The notes under the pieces: model-generated
Database searches by the model: none
Seen by the model: only the letters and a program-made list of their open reading frames with translations
What the model was told of the DNA's origin: nothing
NCBI GenBank assembly: GCA_003573635.1
Contig: QUTJ01031155.1
Coordinates: forward strand, 1-10,092
Length of the DNA: 10,092 bases
Source of the DNA: Goniomonas avonlea
Lineage: Eukaryota; Cryptophyceae; Goniomonadida; Goniomonadaceae
Direction of reading: 5' to 3'
Program-made: the position numbers and the translations under genes
Part shown: in pieces, positions 6,575-10,092 of the stretch
Numbering within the stretch: the stretch's first letter is position 1
Layout: each line of letters opens with the position of its first letter

Positions 6575-9500
6575 NCTTGTCTTGTCTCACGTTCGCGGTA
6601 GCACGGCGCACTTCCAGCCCCTGGGCCGGGCCGGCGGCGCTCTGCCACAGTTTTTGCGTGCGACTGGACCGGTGCTCAACCGGCGCCTGAGCAAGCCCGA
6701 TGTCGACAAGCTCATGCGCGATGTCTGGGAGGCCAAGGCCCGCTACGACCGCGACCGCCCAACAAAATCTACTGTGCGCTTGTTTTTTTGTGCTGTTTCC
6801 TGCCTCCCTGTACTGTGCTATTTGCTCCCTTCCTCTGCTGTGCTGTTTCCTGCCTGTCTTTGCTGTGCTGTTTCCTGCCTCCCTGTTCTGTGCGGGTTTC
6901 CTGCCTTACTGATCCGTTTCCTGCCCGCCTGTGCTACTCTACCTGGACAGCCGTGTTTGAAAAGATGGTGTGTTGTAAGGGNGGGGGGGGGGGGTGATTT
7001 TTGGTGATTTTTTCATGGCATTGACTGACAACGATTTTTTGGCAGGTCGCGGAATATTTGTTCATATTCTTCCGAGACCGGTTGACGCAGTCGATGGTTG
7101 CGGAGTGGGGTCTCAACCTCGCCTACTCCCTCGACCGGTATGCTATCCAAACAAAACACTGCCAGCCGCTTTGTGTGTGTGCGAGTGATGCGTGTGCGCA
7201 CTCTCACCCTAGCACTCGCACTCGCACTCTCTGCGACTCTCAACTCTCTGGCACTGGCGGCGAGAGTTCTCGCACTGGGCCCAGCCGGCCTCACTGCCAG
7301 TGTGCTGCCTGCAGTGGCAGCGGCAGCCCGCAGCGGCAGCGACTGACGCGGCGCAGGTACGCGGAGGAGGACCCAAGCTGCGACATGTTCGGACGCATTC
7401 TTATTGGGCTGCTGTCTGAGGACGCGCGGGCTGACTGCTCCACCATGGTCTCCAGCTTGCGCAACCACTTGGCCACTGCGGAGCGCACGATCCAACAGGT
7501 CAGCTTGACGTGCTTTGACTTGCTTGTCAGGTTAGCTTGACTCGCCCCTGTTGGTTCGCTTCGCTCTCCTTGACCCGCCTTGACTCGCCCCTGTTGCTTG
7601 TTCGTGATAATCCTCACATACCGGTATGTGTGCGCACGGAACTGCACCCTTGCACCACACCCATGCAATCTCGCGCATGGCCACAAGTGTGTGCCGATAC
7701 TGTGCGCGCGCACACACAACCCCGTGCAGATTGCGCGCGCACACACAACCCCGTGCAGATTGCGCGCGCACACACAACCTCGTGCCGGGCGAACTTGAAT
7801 TGTCACGGGTATGCCTTTGACAATTTATGCAGGAGGACCCGACCATGGACCTGCCTCTGTCGGAAATCGTGCGAATTGTGCGCAACTTCTTCCCAGCGAA
7901 GCTGCCGAGACACATGGACCGCCTCGAGGACATTCTTGGTGTTTTGTACTCCAACAACTTCACCAAGGTGCGCCACCTCGCGCCCCACACAGACGGCCTC
8001 TCGACCGGGAGTTCGAGTGTTTTATTTTGTTGTTCTCTCACAGGTGGCCTCGTTGTTTCGAGCGTGGGTTAGAGTGTTTATCGTTTGTTCTCAGACAGGT
8101 GGCCCCGTTCTTTCAAGCGTGGGTTGGAGTGTTTGTTTGTTTGTTTGTTTGTTGTTGTTGTCGGTGGCCTCGTCGTTTCGAGGGTCCGAGTGTGTTGTCG
8201 CGGTCTCAGTGTGCGTGACAGGTGGCCCTGTTGTTTCAAGCGTGGGTTGGAGTGTCTGTTGTCTCAGCGTGCGTGACAGGTGGCCTCGTTGTTTGAAGAT
8301 CCCTCGGGCAAGAGAAAAAGCGCCGGTCCTTTTGCTGAGGAACTGCGCCGGCAGTACCTCATCGAGGTTCAAATCTACTGGGACGAGGTTATCGCTGCAC
8401 TCAACGCTCGGGCACAGGTGTGTCCCCTACATCAGGCCCTGCCCGTTGACATTATTTATTTTACCAATTGCAATCGCATCTTGGTTCTCACCTCCAACTG
8501 AAGCACAGCCCTAACTCCCAACAACTCAGGCCAACAACCTCAATTCGACTGGCGGGAGTGACAGCGACGGCAAACCCGTTGCTCCAGAACCCGTGGACTC
8601 CTCAGCCTCCACCTCCATTTCCATATTTGACCTCAAACAAGCGCTCCTCGAGATCGAGCCAGAAAAACCCCAGGTGTGTTGCCCTCTCATTTTCGACCAC
8701 AAACTACCTCGGGCTCCCCCCTCCCTCCCCTGCCTCAGCTCCCTTTCTCCCGTTGTGACCCCTCCCTCCCTCCCCTCCCTCCCTCCCCTGCCTCATACAC
8801 GTGACCGCAGGCTGACGTCGTGGCCCTTTGCTCTCGTGGATTCGACATGCCCCTGGAGGAGATGGTGGCGCTGCTGCAGCGCGACAAACCCTCGGAACAA
8901 CGCCTGCTCTCGGTCAGTGGCGCGTGCAATCACACGCTATCCCTCAGATATGATACGCGCCACACGTGAATCATGCACACTTTGTGAGGTATAGGAGCGA
9001 GGGTGACTAACGGTTTTGGCAGGTTCCCCTGGACCTTGTGCTGCAGCGTCTCCGCAAGGGCACTGTGAAGCGCACCACGCCCAAGCCTGTGCGGCCAGAG
9101 AGCGCAGCCGAGAGCGACAATGAAGCAGCGGACGACGAGGTGCGTCAAGTTGTCAACTTTTGTCCTCCAGGTGTCCGAAGAATGCGAATGTCTGCTTGCA
9201 TGTCAAGGGCAAGTGCGTGATAATAGTCCTGTGTCGCCTATGTGTTCACTATCAAGCACCTTAGGTGACTGGCGCCAGTAAGTTGATGCCACTTACCTCA
9301 GAGACCCCTTCGAGCACTCTGCCTCCCTGTGTTGTGACCTGTTGTGACCGACCTGCGCGTTGTGACCTCGGAGGCGCGTGTGTGGACCCACCTGCGTGTT
9401 GCAGGATTGCGACCTGGTTGTCGAGACGAGGGGTCGTGTGTGTCACACGTGTGCGTGACCTGTGGTGACCCGCCTGCAACACTGCAGGATGACGACCTGG

Positions 9501-10092
9501 TTGTCGAGACGACAGCGGAGGCGGCGCCTGCCGCGGATGATGCTGCCGCGGCTGCGACGGCTGGCGATGGGGAGGCAAGCACGCCTGGTGTTGGTGCTGG
9601 TGCTGCCTTCGGGTCCAGAGCTGCGTCTGCTGATAAAGACAGCAAGAGGAAGATCAAGAAAAAGAAGGTGAGCTCCCCCCGCATTGCCTTCAACCCAGAC
9701 TAAAGCGGACAATGCAACAGACTTCGGACCAGCAGCGTTGACAGCCAAGCACACTTCCTTTTCACTTGACATTGACCTTCTGGGCGCTTGACCCACCTAG
9801 GCGATTCTTCTGTCTGTGCCCTTGACCTCCCTCCGGTGCACTTGGCACAAGCGACCTGTCCACTTGGCCTAAACCCTGATGGAAACGAGTCCACCTTGCA
9901 CGCAAGAGCCTTCTCATCTAGAGTTTTGACTCGTTGACTCGCAGGCGGAACAAGAGCCGCCGCGACCGTCTGTGGTGCAGACTCTCAAGCAGCGAGCGTC
10001 AGCGAACACCGTGGTGGCTCCAGGGTCTGTGTCGACGGCTGCGTCGGTGGGCGGCGGCGGCGCGGCAGGTGCCTCACCCTTGGGCAGCCAAG
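3824..10092 (+). CDS. TSNAXIP1-like coiled-coil protein, 19 exons, 3' partial
   Basis: Exons: 3824-3850, 3900-4222, 4266-4472, 4549-4687, 4732-4902, 5051-5188, 5568-5665, 5775-5865, 5942-6219, 6602-6773, 7046-7137, 7357-7498, 7833-7967, 8280-8417, 8530-8673, 8811-8912, 9023-9139, 9488-9667 and 9945 to beyond the window. All phases agree, giving at least 947 residues. Introns are GT-AG and range from 43 to 382 nt. The family match rests on the N-terminal domain (FRIFIDGFKTYSPLLSRI, residues 198-215), a central coiled coil, MTPKPDW before the linker, the LGRAGGALPQFLRATGPV block, and the helical C-terminal region, in the same order as in animal TSNAXIP1. Human TSNAXIP1 is about 650-700 residues; this protein adds a long N-terminal leader and a low-complexity tail. 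The animal protein binds translin-associated factor X and is linked to testis and cilia; the role here is inferred. The first exon (MTDSSPVPK) is the least certain; an in-frame ATG at 3743 is an alternative start. Confidence 0.8.
4266..5188 (+). other. TSNAXIP1 N-terminal domain, exons 3-6
   Basis: Exon 3 ends with KPLFLVTLEQFLEKRL (residues 165-180), the first helix of the family domain. Exon 4 holds the hallmark FRIFIDGFKTYSPLLSRI and KAYDKNVL. Exon 5 (233-289) and exon 6 (290-335) are strongly helical, rich in Glu, Lys and Ala, as expected for the coiled coil that follows. The exon 6 acceptor could be 5050 (actcag) or 5062 (gcacag); both keep phase 0. The exon 5 donor could be 4897 or 4903, also both phase 0. 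Confidence 0.75.
5189..5567 (+). repeat. intron 6 with 16-bp and 35-bp tandem repeats
   Basis: A 16-bp unit (gatgtgcggcatgcga) runs in about eight copies from 5341 to about 5468, each with the palindrome gcatgc. It passes into a 35-bp unit starting catgtgggatgtgcagagat at 5462, 5497 and 5532. The third 35-bp copy ends in the acceptor agggcag at 5561-5567, so the array stops at the exon 7 boundary. Open frames across the array on both strands repeat a short peptide (such as CRTSRMPHISHAAHL on minus) and are by-products of the repeat. Confidence 0.9.
5568..6219 (+). other. TSNAXIP1-like central coiled coil, exons 7-9
   Basis: Exon 7 (LMRRIETLQQEIGVLHGRM), exon 8 (FTSAQDQLIQERNKFKREN) and exon 9 (VMDLTNELQTTAEERLQQKI) show heptad-like spacing of Leu, Ile and Val with many charged residues. 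Exon 9 then gives MTPKPDWSKEE, where animal homologues have a Pro-Asp-Trp motif, and a helical segment ending DPEGVY. Phases are 2 (exons 7/8), 0 (exons 8/9) and 2 (exons 9/10). Confidence 0.8.
6211..6397 (+). repeat. tandem copies of the exon 9 end and its donor site
   Basis: The exon 9/intron 9 junction cgtttacaa|gtaagcagcc at 6211-6229 is repeated as cgtttacaagtaag at 6263, cgtttacaagtggcc at 6277, cgtttacaagtaagcagcc at 6324, and the diverged agtttaagtaagcagcc at 6381. The bases between copies are also related (ataccctaaaccctacacca versus ataccccaaaccttacacca, then ccacacc). A 15-base C run at 6357-6371 interrupts the last spacing. Confidence 0.92.
6401..6438. repeat. interstitial telomere-like repeat (CCCTAAA)n
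   Basis: The sequence taaaccctaaaccctgaacc followed by ctaaacctaaactaaacc consists of perfect and near-perfect CCCTAAA units, the complement of the TTTAGGG telomere repeat of plants, many algae and some other protists. A shorter stretch (accctaaaccctaca) lies at 6232-6246 in the same intron. The repeat is internal to a gene, so it is not a chromosome end here. Confidence 0.7.
6486..6576. repeat. (CT)n microsatellite in intron 9
   Basis: A run of about 45 CT dinucleotides is broken only by an N at 6575, which marks an unresolved base in the assembly. It lies upstream of the exon 10 acceptor (gcggtag, ending at 6601) and may act as an extended pyrimidine tract. The true length in the genome is probably uncertain. 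Confidence 0.95.
6602..7498 (+). other. TSNAXIP1-like conserved C-terminal region, exons 10-12
   Basis: Exon 10 carries LGRAGGALPQFLRATGPV and LSKPDVDKLMRDVWEAKARY, matching the family's Gly-rich/aromatic block followed by the KDVVxLLxDxW helix. Exon 11 (VAEYLFIFFRDRL, then MVAEWGLNLAYSLDR) matches the Phe-rich helix and Trp-containing helix that follow. Exon 12 (YAEEDPSCDMFGRILIGLLS) continues the helical array. Exon 10 to 11 joins in phase 0 and exon 11 to 12 in phase 2, rebuilding an Arg codon. Confidence 0.82.
6790..6932. repeat. C/T-rich minisatellite in intron 10
   Basis: The block gtgctgtttcctgcctccct recurs, with changes, near 6790, 6840 and 6865, with further degenerate tttcctgcc copies near 6897 and 6917. 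It lies between the exon 10 donor at 6774 and the exon 11 acceptor at 7045. A G run with an N (about 6978-6995) lies further downstream. Confidence 0.75.
7496..7603 (+). repeat. donor-site duplication at the start of intron 12
   Basis: The junction cag|gtcagcttgac at 7496-7509 is followed 32 bp later by cag|gttagcttgac at 7528-7541. A second pair, cttgactcgcccctgttg, appears at about 7535 and 7578. The first copy is the true exon 12 donor; the second would also be a valid GT donor. Confidence 0.65.
7703..7789. repeat. 29-bp tandem repeat, three copies, in intron 12
   Basis: Three copies of a 29-bp unit beginning tgcgcgcgcacacacaac start at 7703, 7732 and 7761; the third diverges at its end. 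The alternating purine-pyrimidine core gcgcgcgcacacaca could adopt Z-DNA. There are no spacers, so this is not a CRISPR array. Confidence 0.9.
8041..8300 (+). repeat. tandem copies of the exon 14 acceptor and exon start
   Basis: The real acceptor and exon 14 start (gacag|gtggcctcgttgtttga) at 8275-8297 is preceded by four related copies. The gtggcc block begins at 8044, 8099, 8164 and 8222, then 8280, giving spacings of 55, 65, 58 and 58. Most copies carry an upstream cag and the downstream text cgtgggtt(g/a)gagtg. The real exon diverges after ttgtttga, where it reads agatccctcg. A (gttt)n tract occupies about 8129-8150. Confidence 0.93.
8696..8800. repeat. C/T-rich repeats in intron 15
   Basis: ccctccctcccctgcctca occurs near 8719 and again, expanded, around 8772-8795, and forms a long pyrimidine tract just before the exon 16 acceptor (gaccgcag, ending at 8810). 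Confidence 0.7.
9401..9514 (+). repeat. duplicated acceptor and exon 18 start
   Basis: gcag|gattgcgacctggttgtc, then gagacgag, at 9401-9430 is repeated as gcag|gatgacgacctggttgtc, then gagacgac, at 9484-9514. The spacing is 83 bp. The second copy is the real exon 18 start, because it leads into the open frame that continues to 9667 and joins exon 17 in phase 0. Confidence 0.92.
9488..10092 (+). other. TSNAXIP1-like low-complexity C-terminal tail, exons 18-19
   Basis: Exon 18 encodes an Asp/Glu/Ala-rich stretch followed by Gly/Ala sequence and a basic cluster (KDSKRKIKKKK) that could act as a nuclear-localisation or binding patch. After an intron of 277 nt, exon 19 starts at 9945 (AEQEPPRPSVVQTLKQRASA) and continues with Ala, Ser and a Gly run to the window edge without a stop. 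Animal TSNAXIP1 has no comparable tail that I recall, so this may be lineage-specific. Confidence 0.65.

Larger units (their letters stand above)
7833..9139 (+). other. TSNAXIP1-like C-terminal exons 13-17
   Basis: Exon 13 (LSEIVRIVRNFFPAKLPRHM) matches the family segment in which a helix is followed by a Phe-Pro motif. Exon 14 (VASLFEDPSGKRKSAGPFAE, then ELRRQYLIEVQIYWDEV) matches the segment with an Asp/Glu acidic turn and a long Gln/Tyr-containing helix. Exons 15-17 encode a Ser/Thr-rich linker, the helix SIFDLKQALLEIEP, a segment MPLEEMVALLQRD, the final helix LDLVLQRLRKG, and an acidic end. All junctions are phase 0. Confidence 0.8.

Noticed and set aside
6427-6648. Minus-strand frame rich in Arg-Glu repeats
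   Set aside because: It is the translation of the (CT)n microsatellite and has an unresolved base.
7703-7789. Possible CRISPR-like array
   Set aside because: The 29-bp units are directly adjacent with no spacers, and the context is a eukaryotic intron.
7537-8514. Longest plus-strand frame, 325 codons
   Set aside because: It reads exons 13 and 14 of the TSNAXIP1-like gene in the wrong frame and consists mostly of intron repeats; the family match is in another frame with good splice sites.
9140-9220. Read-through of exon 17 as extra coding sequence
   Set aside because: The frame soon ends at a stop (near 9220) and the donor gag|gtgcgt at 9140 is good; the exon 18 acceptor joins in phase.

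Overview
This is a eukaryotic nuclear window, most likely from a flagellated or ciliated protist or alga. Two protein genes are split by many GT-AG introns, the sequence is rich in mini- and microsatellites, two N bases mark draft assembly, and one intron carries CCCTAAA-type (TTTAGGG) telomere-like repeats. I cannot name the organism. There are no bacterial operons, RNA genes, CRISPR arrays or transposons that I can support.

Layout. Positions 1-95 are a 19-bp tandem repeat; about 96-600 has no gene I can support; about 600-895 is a GT/G-rich minisatellite. Positions 910-3681 on the minus strand hold a kinesin-3-like motor gene. Six exons (2008-3681) rebuild a nearly complete motor domain with every exon joining in frame, and a long stop-free minus-strand frame (910-1807) may be its C-terminal tail exon. 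Positions 3824-10092 on the plus strand hold a 19-exon gene whose product resembles TSNAXIP1 (translin-associated factor X-interacting protein 1), a protein linked to cilia and sperm. It runs off the right edge after about 947 codons. The two genes are divergent, with only 142 bp between their proposed start codons, so they may share a promoter. A kinesin and a cilium-linked coiled-coil protein under one promoter would make sense, but that is inference.

Main observation. At several introns the minisatellite is built from the splice junction itself: the last bases of the exon plus the donor, or the acceptor plus the first bases of the exon, are tandemly copied into the adjacent intron. I see this at seven junctions in the two genes, one of them in a putative exon. 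Seven of the 18 acceptors in the TSNAXIP1-like gene also read AG|GT. Together this looks like splice sites being multiplied by local tandem duplication, a proposed route to intron gain and growth. A second point of interest is that the kinesin keeps an intact P-loop but has lost or changed key switch I and switch II residues, so it may be a motor with impaired ATPase activity.

All exon models come from reading frames, splice consensus, phase agreement and remembered family patterns. No transcript or database search was available.
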